The notes: generated from the letters alone by a model not told the origin. A stretch of DNA of 64,000 nucleotides from Crocinitomix sp044361315 (GCA_044361315.1 JBIKJA010000012.1:62001-126000); one strand, 5' to 3'; shown: positions 44,042 to 53,396, counted from the first letter of the stretch. A program made the numbers and translations.

Positions 44042-44530
44042 TTATTTTTTTTCCATTTCGCGGGCGGTTTCAAGTACTTTTTCTTTCAACGATTCTTTAA
44101 ATAAGATAATTTTTTCCAATACGATCGGATTCGATGCACCTAAAATAGAGGCTGCTAAAATTCCAGCATTTTTTGCACCATTTAATGCGACTGTTGCCAC
44201 AGGTATTCCTCCGGGCATTTGTAAGATAGATAAAATGGAGTCCCAACCATCAATCGAATTACTTGATTTTATTGGAACACCAATAACTGGTAAGGGAGTA
44301 ATAGATGCCATCATTCCTGGTAAATGGGCAGCTCCACCAGCACCAGCAATAATCACTTTTAAACCGCGCAAATGCGCCGATTTTCCGTATTCAAACATCC
44401 TTTCAGGAGTTCTGTGGGCTGAAACTACCGTGATTTCAAACTCAATTCCAAAATCTTTTAACACTTGTGCCGCTTCTTGCATAATCGGTAAGTCCGATTG
44501 ACTCCCCATAATAATTCCTACTTCAATCAT
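44042..44530 (-). CDS. purE: N5-carboxyaminoimidazole ribonucleotide mutase
   Basis: A 162-residue class I PurE that converts N5-CAIR to CAIR. The N-terminal motif GIIMGSQSDLPIMQEA is the substrate-binding loop; VVSAHRTPERMFEYG carries the catalytic histidine; GAGGAAHLPGMMAS and GGIPVATVALNGAKNAG follow. It lies 5 nt after the acyltransferase gene in the purK-acyltransferase-purE unit. Confidence 0.95.
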   Translation of the reverse strand: MIEVGIIMGSQSDLPIMQEAAQVLKDFGIEFEITVVSAHRTPERMFEYGKSAHLRGLKVIIAGAGGAAHLPGMMASITPLPVIGVPIKSSNSIDGWDSILSILQMPGGIPVATVALNGAKNAGILAASILGASNPIVLEKIILFKESLKEKVLETAREMEKK

Positions 44531-44535
44531 ACGGT

Positions 44536-45558
44536 TTATTTTAAAGATGTGTATTCAATTCGTTTCGATATTTTAAGACTTGGTTTTTCTATACAAATGT
44601 AAATTAAATAAGCGCCCATCCAACTAAATAGTAAGGCAAATAATATCATCAGATAAGGTGCTTGGTGCCAAATTTGCCAATCGGTTGTGAAGTAGAGAAA
44701 ATTTCCACCACACAGTCCGTGGATAAGATAATATGAATAGGAGATTTTCCCCGTCAATTTTAAAAATTTAGGAGGATTTGGCAACCAAAAAATCAAGACT
44801 AGTGCGACAATTGTTACCACGAGGTCTTGTAATACGTAAAACATCCCTAAACTCAAAAAACATAAAATTAAAGGTAAAATATAACTCCATTTCCATCCTT
44901 TTTCGTGGAGATAGAAACAAGAAATCCCTACTAAAAAATAAGGTGAATTCACAAGAAAGGTGTTGCTAGACTGAGTGTAAACTCCTAAAATTAAAAATAT
45001 TACAGTAAATAGAATCAAAACCAAATAGTTTCTATTGATCAGTGGAAAAAGCAATCCAATCAACAAATAAAACTGTACTTCTACTTTGAGCGTTTCGAAA
45101 ATTGGATTTATCCAACCATTGTCTGAGAAATAAGTACTTAAATCCGCATTTGACCCAATAAAATCTACAGCAAACGTCGCATTTGCGAAAATATTTTTAA
45201 CCTGTAAATCAAAAGGAATCCCCCAAAGAAATCGATTTAAGACAAACGAAACCAATAAAATCAACCCAATGGTGACATAGTAGGGAGGAAGAAGTCGTAC
45301 AAATCTTTTTGCTAAATACTTGAAATAATGAGTGATTTGATAACGTGAATGATACAAGGAGTAAGTGATAATAAATCCAGAAACCACATAAAAAATTTCT
45401 ACTCCCTGGGCACCGTATTCAAAAAAGGTGCGAACTTTTGCATTATCAATTATATTAATCCCACCACTGTTATGATTGGTAAAATGATAAATGGCTACCG
45501 CTAACGCAGCAATTGCTCGAATTGATTCAATGTGGTAAAGCCGTTTATTCGTTTCCAA
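44536..45558 (-). CDS. Acyltransferase 3 family membrane protein
   Basis: A 340-residue protein of the OafA/YrhL-type acyltransferase family with about ten hydrophobic segments. The N-terminal YHIESIRAIAALAVAIYHFT holds the conserved Arg and catalytic His of the first segment, followed by FFEYGAQGVEIFYVVSGFII and RLLPPYY. Such enzymes O-acylate surface sugars. It overlaps the end of purK by 14 bp and precedes purE by 5 nt, so it is embedded in a purine operon with no obvious functional link. Confidence 0.88.
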   Translation of the reverse strand: METNKRLYHIESIRAIAALAVAIYHFTNHNSGGINIIDNAKVRTFFEYGAQGVEIFYVVSGFIITYSLYHSRYQITHYFKYLAKRFVRLLPPYYVTIGLILLVSFVLNRFLWGIPFDLQVKNIFANATFAVDFIGSNADLSTYFSDNGWINPIFETLKVEVQFYLLIGLLFPLINRNYLVLILFTVIFLILGVYTQSSNTFLVNSPYFLVGISCFYLHEKGWKWSYILPLILCFLSLGMFYVLQDLVVTIVALVLIFWLPNPPKFLKLTGKISYSYYLIHGLCGGNFLYFTTDWQIWHQAPYLMILFALLFSWMGAYLIYICIEKPSLKISKRIEYTSLK

Positions 45559-46693
45559 TTACTTTGAGCGTTTCTTTAACTTTTAATGCGATCTTTTTTG
45601 CTTCTTCTAACGACTTGTTTAAAACAGTCACGTGACCCATTTTACGGAAAGGTTTTGTTTCATTTTTTCCATACAAATGTGGGTAAACACCTTCCCAAGA
45701 TACGATTTCTTCGATTCCCTGATAAATAACTGGGCCGAAAAAGTTTTTCTCCCCCAACAAATTAATCATTACCGAGGGAGATATTGCTGCGGTTGAGCCC
45801 AATGGAAGGTTTAGAATCGAACGTAAATGTTGCTCGTATTGTGAGGTGAAATTTGCTTCGATGGTTTGATGTCCGCTATTGTGAGGACGCGGGGCAACTT
45901 CGTTTACTAATATTTTTCCATCCTTGGTTAAAAAGAGTTCAACTGCAAGAATTCCAACCATGCCTAATTTATCAATGATTTCTTCTGCAATTAAACGGGC
46001 TTCCTTTTCGAGACTTTCAGATACTGCCGCTGGTGCAAATAAAAATTCAACCAAATTTGCTTCTGGGTTAAATTTTAATTCGACAATTGGATAGGAACAA
46101 GTTTGCCCATTTTCATTTCGTGCAACAATGACAGACAGTTCTTTTTCAAAGTCAATAAATTTTTCTAAGACGCTGCCACCTTCAAAACTTTTATTAAAAT
46201 CCGCAACGGTGTTCATGGCTTGTACCCCTTTGCCATCATAACCCCCAGTGCGAGATTTTTGCATAAAAGGCAAAAAGTCTTGGTGATCTTTAAGATCCGA
46301 TTTATCAGAAATTAATCGAAATGGTGCCGATGGAATTTGATGTTGGTGATAAAATTCTTTTTGAAGTCCTTTGTCTTGAATTAACCGAATTACGTTTGGC
46401 TGCGGATATATTTTAACACCTTCTTTTTCCAATTGTTCAAGTGCATCCACATTTACATGCTCAATTTCAATGGTTAAGACTGATTTGTTTTTTCCGAAAT
46501 TGTACACGGTATCGAAATCTAATAGACTCCCCAAGGTAAATTCGTGGGCTATTCTCGAAGAAGGTGCTTCAGGATCAGGATCTAGAATATGAACACAAAT
46601 ATCAAAATTTAATGCTTCTTGAATGAACATGCGGCCTAATTGACCACCTCCTAAAATTCCTACAATCCGCCCAGCTTGATAATCACTTTTCAT
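45545..46693 (-). CDS. purK: N5-carboxyaminoimidazole ribonucleotide synthase
   Basis: A 382-residue ATP-grasp enzyme that makes N5-CAIR from AIR, bicarbonate and ATP. It begins GRIVGILGGGQLGRMFIQEA, has LTIEIEHVNVDALEQLEKEG, the ATP-grasp lysine and glycine loop MQKSRTGGYDGKGVQ, and the metal site EVAPRPHNSGHQTIEANFTS. It is the first gene of a unit with an acyltransferase and purE; the stop lies within the acyltransferase start. Confidence 0.96.
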   Translation of the reverse strand: MKSDYQAGRIVGILGGGQLGRMFIQEALNFDICVHILDPDPEAPSSRIAHEFTLGSLLDFDTVYNFGKNKSVLTIEIEHVNVDALEQLEKEGVKIYPQPNVIRLIQDKGLQKEFYHQHQIPSAPFRLISDKSDLKDHQDFLPFMQKSRTGGYDGKGVQAMNTVADFNKSFEGGSVLEKFIDFEKELSVIVARNENGQTCSYPIVELKFNPEANLVEFLFAPAAVSESLEKEARLIAEEIIDKLGMVGILAVELFLTKDGKILVNEVAPRPHNSGHQTIEANFTSQYEQHLRSILNLPLGSTAAISPSVMINLLGEKNFFGPVIYQGIEEIVSWEGVYPHLYGKNETKPFRKMGHVTVLNKSLEEAKKIALKVKETLKVIGNE

Positions 46694-46742
46694 ACCTAAA
46701 CTTAAATCTAATCAATACTCCTAATGATTTCCTTAATGAAAC

Positions 46743-46775
46743 AAAAAAAGCCCCTCGATTTTTAATCGAGAAGCT
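46743..46775 (-). terminator. Terminator of rpmH
   Basis: On the minus strand AGCTTCTCGATT pairs with AATCGAGGGGCT (10 of 12 positions pair, a 2-nt mismatch inside), followed by six T. It lies 23 nt after the rpmH stop. Confidence 0.8.
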
Positions 46776-46798
46776 CTAAATATGCTATCAATTGCAGA

Positions 46799-46960
46799 TT
46801 AACGTTTCGCTAATCGCTCAGAAGAAACTGAAAGTTTTTTTCTTCCTTTTCTTCTTCTTGCACTGAGAACAGCTCTTCCACTTTTAGTAGCCATTCTGCT
46901 TCTAAAACCGTGCTTGTTTCTTCTTTTTCTTACTGATGGTTGAAATGTTCTTTTGCTCAT
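46799..46960 (-). CDS. rpmH: 50S ribosomal protein L34
   Basis: A 53-residue highly basic protein: MSKRTFQPSVRKRRNKHGFR, then SRMATKSGRAVLSARRRKGR and KKLSVSSERLAKR. This is the L34 pattern (KRTFQPS...HGFR.RM.T..GR.VL..RR.KGR..L), with a slightly longer C-terminus than in E. coli. L34 is a component of the large ribosomal subunit. It has its own promoter (47014-47043) and terminator. In many bacteria rpmH is next to rnpA and dnaA; here it stands alone between purK and an ABC exporter. Confidence 0.96.
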   Translation of the reverse strand: MSKRTFQPSVRKRRNKHGFRSRMATKSGRAVLSARRRKGRKKLSVSSERLAKR

Positions 46961-47013
46961 CTCTGCAAATATTATATCTTCTTAATAATTCAATTCTGCC
47001 CCAGTTGGGTTGG

Positions 47014-47043
47014 CAAAGATACAACAATTAAATCGTCTACAAA
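47014..47043 (-). promoter_or_regulatory. Promoter of rpmH
   Basis: On the minus strand TTTG (47040-47043) and TATCTTTG (47014-47021) are 18 nt apart, a full -33/-7 Bacteroidota promoter. The leader would be about 49 nt. Confidence 0.75.
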
Positions 47044-47107
47044 GCATTCCTGAAAAAAAAATCTAAAAATATGTTTCAACTATGACAAATTTAACTGGTT
47101 ATCAGGT

Positions 47108-47115
47108 TACTTTTG
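47108..47115 (+). promoter_or_regulatory. -7 box of the ABC exporter gene
   Basis: TACTTTTG, a perfect match, 16 nt before the ATG at 47132. Confidence 0.6.
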
Positions 47116-47131
47116 TATAAAATTTTATAGA

Positions 47132-48925
47132 ATGTTAGGTCGAAAAAAGAAAAACGAGCAAATAAAATTATCCAAAGACGCTTATAAAAAAGCAAGGAAT
47201 TTTTTATTTTTTCTGAAACCATACCGTGGTATCTATTTGATTGGGTGGTTGTTTTTGATTCTTTCCAGCGTCACAGCCATGCTTTTTCCTGTCTTAATGG
47301 GACAATTATTAGGGGCAAATGCTGAGGATAAACCGATTATTCAATCCACCCGAATTGACTTTACTGACATCAACACAATTTTATTGGTGATGTTTGCCGT
47401 TTTTGCTCTTCAGGCGATTTTTTCTTTTTTCAGGATTTATATTTTTAATAATGTCACCGAAAATGCTTTGCGTGATTTGAGAATTAAAGCCTTTGATAAA
47501 TTGGTTCATTTTCCAATCGACTTCTATAATAAAAATAAGGTGGGCGAACTTACTTCGCGCATTGCCACAGACATTAATTTACTTCAAGAAACATTAAACA
47601 CGACGATTGCCGAATTTTTCCGACAATTTATTACCATTGCCATTGCACTCGGATTTATTTTAATGACCTCGTGGGAATTGGCTTTGTGGATGCTTGCGGT
47701 GGTGCCGGTGCTTGCCATTGTCGCCATTTTTTTTGGGAGATATATTCGCAAATTATCAAAAAATGCTCAAGCCGAAGCCGCAAACTCTAATTCGATTTTA
47801 GAAGAAGTTTTGACAGGTATTGTAAATGTCAAAGCTTTTACCAACGAAATTTTTGAAACCAATCGTTTTGGAAAACACACCGAAAATATTCGAAAATTGA
47901 ATATTAAAAGTGGTTTTATGAGAGGTTTCTTTGTTTCATTTATCATTTTTGGATTGTTTGGAGGCATCGCTTTTGTGATTTGGAAAGCGAAAGGAATGGA
48001 GGTAGAAGGTCTTTTAACAACGTCCGAATTCACGGCCTTTATATTGTTCACGATTTTCTTAGGGGCTTCTTTTAGCGCAATTCCTGATCTTTATGCTAAA
48101 ATTCAAAAATCCATTGGCGCAACTGAACAATTAATGGATCTTTTGGCAGAAGATACAGAAAACAGTAAAGGTGTTCAATTAGTTGATTTTAAAGGGAAAG
48201 TGAATTTTGAAGGAGTGAGTTTTTCATACCCGCAACGAAAAGAAATACAGGTATTAAACTCAATTAGTTTTACCTGCCAACCCGGTCAAACAACAGCATT
48301 AGTTGGTAGTTCAGGTGCAGGAAAATCAACTATTTCGTCCTTGTTACTTCGTTTTTATTCCCCATCTGCAGGGCTTATTTTATTTGACGACCAAGATATT
48401 ACAACGATCCAATTAGAAAATTTGAGAAGTTATATCGCGATTGTGCCACAAGAAGTAATTCTTTTTGGAGGAACGATCAAAGAAAATATCCTTTATGGAA
48501 AAACGGATGCCTCTGACGAAGAGGTGAACGAGGCAGCCAAAAAAGCGAATGCCCTAGATTTTATTTTAAGTTTTCCAGAAAAAATGGAAACCTTGGTGGG
48601 TGACCGTGGGATTCAATTATCTGGAGGACAAAAACAACGAATTGCAATTGCGCGGGCTGTCTTAAAAGATCCAAAAATATTGATTTTGGATGAAGCAACT
48701 TCTGCGTTAGATTCAGAATCTGAGCGATTGGTGCAAGATGCCTTAGATAAACTAATGGTGGGTCGTACTTCATTCGTTATTGCACACCGTTTGTCAACGA
48801 TTAAAAATGCGGATACGATTTTGGTATTAGACAATGGACAAATAGTCGAACAAGGCACACATGATGAGTTGATTGCAAACGCATCTGGTACTTATTACAA
48901 ACTCAATAATCTTCAATTAAAATAA
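47132..48925 (+). CDS. ABC transporter, fused permease and ATPase (exporter type)
   Basis: A 597-residue half-transporter with six hydrophobic segments (about residues 30-320) and a C-terminal ATPase: Walker A VGSSGAGKSTISS, Q-loop IVPQEVILFGG, signature QLSGGQKQRIAIARA, Walker B ILILDEATSALDSES and the H-loop VIAHRLSTI. It resembles MsbA/lipid or multidrug exporters and should work as a homodimer in the inner membrane. Cargo is not known. Its stop codon abuts that of rpoD on the other strand. Confidence 0.93.
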   Translation: MLGRKKKNEQIKLSKDAYKKARNFLFFLKPYRGIYLIGWLFLILSSVTAMLFPVLMGQLLGANAEDKPIIQSTRIDFTDINTILLVMFAVFALQAIFSFFRIYIFNNVTENALRDLRIKAFDKLVHFPIDFYNKNKVGELTSRIATDINLLQETLNTTIAEFFRQFITIAIALGFILMTSWELALWMLAVVPVLAIVAIFFGRYIRKLSKNAQAEAANSNSILEEVLTGIVNVKAFTNEIFETNRFGKHTENIRKLNIKSGFMRGFFVSFIIFGLFGGIAFVIWKAKGMEVEGLLTTSEFTAFILFTIFLGASFSAIPDLYAKIQKSIGATEQLMDLLAEDTENSKGVQLVDFKGKVNFEGVSFSYPQRKEIQVLNSISFTCQPGQTTALVGSSGAGKSTISSLLLRFYSPSAGLILFDDQDITTIQLENLRSYIAIVPQEVILFGGTIKENILYGKTDASDEEVNEAAKKANALDFILSFPEKMETLVGDRGIQLSGGQKQRIAIARAVLKDPKILILDEATSALDSESERLVQDALDKLMVGRTSFVIAHRLSTIKNADTILVLDNGQIVEQGTHDELIANASGTYYKLNNLQLK

Positions 48926-49795
48926 TTAGCCAAGATACGCGCGAAGCATTTGACTTCGTGAGGTGTTTTTAAGTTTTCGGATTCCTTTTTCCTTGATTTG
49001 TCTCACGCGCTCTCGAGTCAAGTCAAATCGTAAACCAATTTCTGAAAGGGTCATTGGTACTTGATTTTCTAATCCAAAATATAAGCGAATTACATCGGCC
49101 TCGCGGTGTTTTAAAGTGCTTAACGAACGCTCGATTTCTCCCCGTAACGATTCCAAAATCAAATCCCTTTCAGGGTTGTTGTTTTCCGAATTTTGCAACA
49201 CATCGTACATACTTGAACTTCCTTCGTCACCTTCTTTTAAAGGCGCATCCATCGAAACGTGTTTGCCTGTATTTTCTATAGATACCTGAACATCGGCATT
49301 GGTGATTTCTAATGAATCTGCTAATTCATCAATTGTTGGCGCCCGACCAAGTTCTTGTTCTAAATCAGAGAAGGCTTTATTGACCTTATTTATAATCCCA
49401 ATTTTATTAAGTGGCAAACGAACAATTCGAGCTTGTTCTGCCAAGGCTTGTAAAATGGATTGTCTGATCCACCAAACGGCATAAGAAATAAATTTGAATC
49501 CTCTGGTTTCATCGAATCGTTGAGCCGCCTTTATCAAGCCTAAATTACCTTCATTAATTATGTCTGGCAAAGACAATCCTTGGTTTTGATATTGTTTGGA
49601 TACAGAAACGACAAATCGTAAATTGGCTTTTGTCAAACGATCCAATGCTGCCGCATCACCAGCCCTAATTCTTTGCGCCAATTTAGCTTCTTCCTCTGCA
49701 GTAATTAAATCCACACGACCTATTTCCTGCAAATACTTATCAAGTGACGCAGTCTCACGATTAGTGACTTGTTTAGTGATTTTCAATTGTCTCAT
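48926..49795 (-). CDS. rpoD: RNA polymerase primary sigma factor
   Basis: A 289-residue primary sigma factor of the short Bacteroidota type without region 1.1. Region 1.2 begins SLDKYLQEIGRVDLITAEEE; region 2 has KANLRFVVSVSKQYQNQGLS and FKFISYAVWWIRQSI; region 3 follows; region 4 has LSEIGLRFDLTRERVRQIKE for -33 recognition. It directs transcription from the TTG/TAnnTTTG promoters seen throughout the window. Its own promoter appears to be at 49889-49920, beside a perfect 32-bp AT palindrome. Confidence 0.96.
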   Translation of the reverse strand: MRQLKITKQVTNRETASLDKYLQEIGRVDLITAEEEAKLAQRIRAGDAAALDRLTKANLRFVVSVSKQYQNQGLSLPDIINEGNLGLIKAAQRFDETRGFKFISYAVWWIRQSILQALAEQARIVRLPLNKIGIINKVNKAFSDLEQELGRAPTIDELADSLEITNADVQVSIENTGKHVSMDAPLKEGDEGSSSMYDVLQNSENNNPERDLILESLRGEIERSLSTLKHREADVIRLYFGLENQVPMTLSEIGLRFDLTRERVRQIKEKGIRKLKNTSRSQMLRAYLG

Positions 49796-49888
49796 CCTGT
49801 AGTAGTTAAAGTCTGTGTGTTAAGCTGTAATCGTTTGTTGTATGCGTTTAACAGGTATTGTTGTAATTGTTACTATGTCTATCAACTT

Positions 49889-49920
49889 CAAAAGGTACAA
49901 AATATATTTCGCAAAGTCAA
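49889..49920 (-). promoter_or_regulatory. Probable rpoD promoter
   Basis: On the minus strand TTG (49918-49920) is followed after 20 nt by TACCTTTTG (49889-49897), one base longer than the usual -7 box. The leader to the ATG would be about 90 nt. Confidence 0.45.
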
Positions 49921-49937
49921 TCCTATTTGGCAGATAA

Positions 49938-49969
49938 AAATTAATATTTTTTTAAAAAAATATTAATTT
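49938..49969. repeat. Perfect 32-bp AT-only palindrome upstream of rpoD
   Basis: Sixteen-base arms AAATTAATATTTTTTT / AAAAAAATATTAATTT meet with no spacer. It lies 17 bp upstream of the -33 element of the probable rpoD promoter and 120 bp after the sugar-transferase stop codon. It could be an UP-like element, a regulator site, a cruciform or an AT-only terminator. Confidence 0.75.
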
Positions 49970-50088
49970 GCAACAAAATAATTGTTTTAAACGATTGAGC
50001 GCCTTTAAAATTTTTCTATGAAAAATAGTATAAAATTCGTGCCAATCTCAAAATTTGGGTAAGTAATCAGGAAAAAGTCCTTTAAAGG

Positions 50089-51489
50089 TTATTTTCCTTT
50101 TCCTTTAAAGATGATGACAACCGTGTAAAACATAATTTTTATATCCAAGGCCAATGACATGTTGCGAATGTATAACAGATCGTATTTCATTCGTTGCACC
50201 ATTTGTTGTACATTTTCGGCATAACCAAATTTCACTTGTCCCCAAGATGTAATACCTGGGCGAACTTTGTGTAAGTATAAATATTGCGGATCGTGCTGGG
50301 AAATTTGATCAATGTAAAATTGTCTTTCTGGGCGAGGGCCCACTAGAGACATATCGCCTTTTAAAACATTCCAAAATTGAGGAAATTCATCCAATCGTGT
50401 TTTTCTTAAAAACTTACCTATTTTGGTAATTCGACTGTCGTTTGAACTGGATAATTGAGGACCATTTTTTTCAGATCCAACATACATCGTTCGAAATTTA
50501 TAAATACGAAATGGAACACGGTTTTTTCCTACCCGTTCTTGACTAAAAAAAACCGGACCTTTTGAGGAAATTTTTACCGCAATCGCCAATACTATGTACA
50601 ACGGAATCAAAAGGAAAAGCGCTATGGCAGAGGCACAAATATCGATGATTCGTTTGGTCGAAATTTGCCAATCTGGCATGCTGTCGCTATTAGTGGTCAA
50701 CAAGAGCGCACCAAAAATACTGTTCATTTGAACCTGGCCAGATAAAATATCATATGCATCCGGACGAAGGCTGATGCGAACATTATAGCTGGATAGTTGA
50801 GTGATGATTCGGTTCAATCGCTCGTGATCCGAACTCTCCAAGGCAATAATCACCTCTGCAACCTCATATTTTTGAACGATCGAGTCAATCTCATCAAAAC
50901 TACCTAACAAAGGAATCAGTTCTTTTAAGGCAAAATCCGAACCGTTTATATTTACAAATCCGATCAAATCATGTCCTGATTTTGGTTTAGAATGTTGTAA
51001 TTCAGTCACAATCTCTAACGCACTTTGGCTTCCACCAATCACCACCGTTTTAAATCCAAATTTACCTGAATGAATACGTTTTACGTGAATCGTTGTCAAA
51101 ATAATACGCGGAATTAATGTAATGGTCACTTGCAAAAATAGTAGGACAAAAAATAACTTATAATAATCCTGGTATAAGTGTAAGTGATTGAAATCATTGA
51201 GCAATACAGTGAAAAAGACGATGATCACCCCAATCACCGATCCATAAACGGTTAATTTTAAGGTTTTCATTCGGTAGTTCCGGAGTAAATTTTGATAGGT
51301 ACCTTGTAAAGCATACAATAACAACCAAAACATTGGTACCATCGCAATGCCTACAAAAAATCCTTCTTTGAAAACTAACGGTTGATCTTCAATCCAAATA
51401 ATTCGGTACACGTAAAATAAAAACCAAACCAAAGAAGCGGTTAGGAAATCAACGATTAATAACTGTATTACGCGCTTTTGTTCAGCCAT
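50089..51489 (-). CDS. Undecaprenyl-phosphate sugar phosphotransferase (exopolysaccharide type)
   Basis: A 466-residue inner-membrane enzyme that loads the first sugar phosphate on a lipid carrier for surface polysaccharide. Four N-terminal hydrophobic segments are followed by a nucleotide-binding-like region (VVIGGSQSALEIVTELQHSK) and the C-terminal bacterial sugar transferase domain (from KRIIDICASAIALFLLIPLY, GPVFFSQERVGKNRVPFRIY, KFRTMY, RLDEFPQFWNVLKGDMSLVG, PRPE). It is the last gene of the unit oxidoreductase-lipoprotein-transferase; its start overlaps the lipoprotein stop by one base. Confidence 0.93.
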   Translation of the reverse strand: MAEQKRVIQLLIVDFLTASLVWFLFYVYRIIWIEDQPLVFKEGFFVGIAMVPMFWLLLYALQGTYQNLLRNYRMKTLKLTVYGSVIGVIIVFFTVLLNDFNHLHLYQDYYKLFFVLLFLQVTITLIPRIILTTIHVKRIHSGKFGFKTVVIGGSQSALEIVTELQHSKPKSGHDLIGFVNINGSDFALKELIPLLGSFDEIDSIVQKYEVAEVIIALESSDHERLNRIITQLSSYNVRISLRPDAYDILSGQVQMNSIFGALLLTTNSDSMPDWQISTKRIIDICASAIALFLLIPLYIVLAIAVKISSKGPVFFSQERVGKNRVPFRIYKFRTMYVGSEKNGPQLSSSNDSRITKIGKFLRKTRLDEFPQFWNVLKGDMSLVGPRPERQFYIDQISQHDPQYLYLHKVRPGITSWGQVKFGYAENVQQMVQRMKYDLLYIRNMSLALDIKIMFYTVVIIFKGKGK

Positions 51490-52361
51490 TAAAAATGTAC
51501 CACTTTGATGTTGTCTATATAGATTGTCCCTAATGTTTTGTCAGGATCTAAATAAGAAAGAAAATAAATCTCATAACTTGAAGCGCCAACTTCAAAACTT
51601 ACATCTTCGCTCAAATCAATATATATTTTTTTCCAAACTTCTTCACCTGTCGTTTGTGGATTCATGATTACCAAAGGCGTATGTTCGCTAGTTGATAAAT
51701 CAGGATACCTCGCTATCACTCCCATCGAAATAGAATTATCGTTTCGATAATCAATTTCTAAAAATACTTGTTGGTTTTTTGGTAAATTTAAGCTGCTTTG
51801 GGTACTCGTGGTAAAAAGCGAATCGAGAGCGGTGAGATTTATACCTCCACATTTGGATCCATATTTTACAATTTCAGGATATTCGGCAGCCGTCACAAAA
51901 ACAATATCTGTGTCTGAACTTGGTCCTTTAATGAGCGAAAATCCAGCCCCTTCAAAATCCTCGATATAGGAAAATTCAGTGCCTGATTTGTATTCAGTTG
52001 TTGGGAAGATGGTCAATGTATCGTTCAAGGTTAACTTGCCATCAATTGTAAAAATTTTATAAAAAGGATATTGAATCCGTTTTGCAGATATTCCATTATT
52101 CTTCACTCCTGGTATGAGTTCAAACGTATGATTGCCTTCATCTAATATCGGCACCACGCAAGGTAATTCAAATACGCCAAGACTTTTCGAATCCATAAAT
52201 AACCAAACATTGGTTATGGCATGTGAATTTACTCCTTGACTTGAAGGATCGGTAGTAAGTGTAAATGGCTCAATTTTAAGCCATGAAGGTGTTAAATCTT
52301 CTTTTGCACATCCAAAAAAAAACAAAGAAACACTAAATAGTAAGAGTATTTTTTTTATCAT
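51489..52361 (-). CDS. Hypothetical lipoprotein
   Basis: A 290-residue lipoprotein (SLFFFGCAKED, Cys18). The mature part looks all-beta: an N-terminal Ig-like segment (NVWLFMDSKSLGVFELPCVV) and a C-terminal jelly-roll-like region (KKIYIDLSEDVSFEVGASSY, then EIYFLSYLDPDKTLGTIYID). No named family is recognised. It is coupled to the downstream sugar transferase, so a role in envelope polysaccharide handling is possible (inference). Confidence 0.72.
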   Translation of the reverse strand: MIKKILLLFSVSLFFFGCAKEDLTPSWLKIEPFTLTTDPSSQGVNSHAITNVWLFMDSKSLGVFELPCVVPILDEGNHTFELIPGVKNNGISAKRIQYPFYKIFTIDGKLTLNDTLTIFPTTEYKSGTEFSYIEDFEGAGFSLIKGPSSDTDIVFVTAAEYPEIVKYGSKCGGINLTALDSLFTTSTQSSLNLPKNQQVFLEIDYRNDNSISMGVIARYPDLSTSEHTPLVIMNPQTTGEEVWKKIYIDLSEDVSFEVGASSYEIYFLSYLDPDKTLGTIYIDNIKVVHF

Positions 52362-52397
52362 TTCGTACAGCTCATTAACCTTTAACGCAAAAATCGT

Positions 52398-53396
52398 TTA
52401 AATATTTTCTTGAATCAAATTTCCTGTCAATTTCAATTTGTCCATGATTTGAAGTGCGATATTTAAAGCGTATTCACCATCTTCGATTGAAACAACGGGG
52501 CGAGTGTCATTCAAAACACTTAGCGCAAATGTTTCCAATTCTTCTTTTATTGCGTTGGTAGGTAAAATTTCTGGTTTAAATATCTCAATTTTTTTCTTTT
52601 GTTTGCCTTCACCAAGGTCAAAAACGATGTCAAATGGATCGGGCTCTTCTGTTAAAGTTGTCAACTTAACAACTTCAGATTCTTTCGTTAAAAAGTCGAT
52701 TGAAATATAAGCGTCTCCTTGAAAAAATCTGGATTTACGCATGTTTTTTAACGAAATTCTAGAGGCTGTCAAATTCGCTACACAACCGTTTTCAAACTCA
52801 ATTCGTGCATTGGTAATATCAGGCGTTTCGCTCACAATTGCTACACCCGAAGCACTGATGCGTTTTACTTTTGATTTTACCGTGCTTAAAATAATGTCCA
52901 AGTCATGAATCATTAAATCCAAAACCACCGGAACATCGGTGCCTCTAGGATTATACTGTGCTAGCCGATGCGTTTCTATAAACATCGGGTTATGAATGTA
53001 AGGCAAAGCATTTTTGAATGCAGGGTTAAATCGTTCGACATGTCCAACTTGAACTTTTACAGCTGCTTCAGCTGCCAGAAGACGCAATTTTGTGGCTTCT
53101 TCGTTGGTTTGTGTGATTGGCTTTTCAATGAAAACATGTTTGGATTGTCTGATCCCTAAAGACGCAATTTCGAAATGGGAAATCGTTGGGGTTACAATAT
53201 CAATCAAATCCACCGCTTCTATTAATGAGTTTATTGAGTCATAACGCGTCAATCCAAGCTCATTAATGCCAAAAGTCGCATTGGTATCGTTTGGATCATA
53301 GAACCCAACAAATTCGTAATAATCACTCAATTCCAAGATGAGCTTTGCATGTATTTTACCTAGGTGACCAAGTCCAAAAAGACCAATTTTTAGCAT
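52398..53396 (-). CDS. Gfo/Idh/MocA family oxidoreductase
   Basis: A 332-residue NAD(P)-dependent oxidoreductase: Rossmann motif IGLFGLGHLGKIHAKLI at the start, the family motif HVFIEKPITQTNEEA with the catalytic-region lysine (about residue 92), GHVERFNPAFKN, and VPVVLDLMIHDLDI with the conserved His/Asp. Substrates in this family are often sugars or nucleotide sugars; the gene heads a unit with a lipoprotein and a polysaccharide sugar transferase, so a nucleotide-sugar role is plausible. Confidence 0.9.
   Translation of the reverse strand: MLKIGLFGLGHLGKIHAKLILELSDYYEFVGFYDPNDTNATFGINELGLTRYDSINSLIEAVDLIDIVTPTISHFEIASLGIRQSKHVFIEKPITQTNEEATKLRLLAAEAAVKVQVGHVERFNPAFKNALPYIHNPMFIETHRLAQYNPRGTDVPVVLDLMIHDLDIILSTVKSKVKRISASGVAIVSETPDITNARIEFENGCVANLTASRISLKNMRKSRFFQGDAYISIDFLTKESEVVKLTTLTEEPDPFDIVFDLGEGKQKKKIEIFKPEILPTNAIKEELETFALSVLNDTRPVVSIEDGEYALNIALQIMDKLKLTGNLIQENI

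Noticed and set aside
43995..44501. A 168-codon plus-strand frame opposite purE
   Set aside because: It is the antisense shadow of purE; the minus strand carries all PurE motifs.
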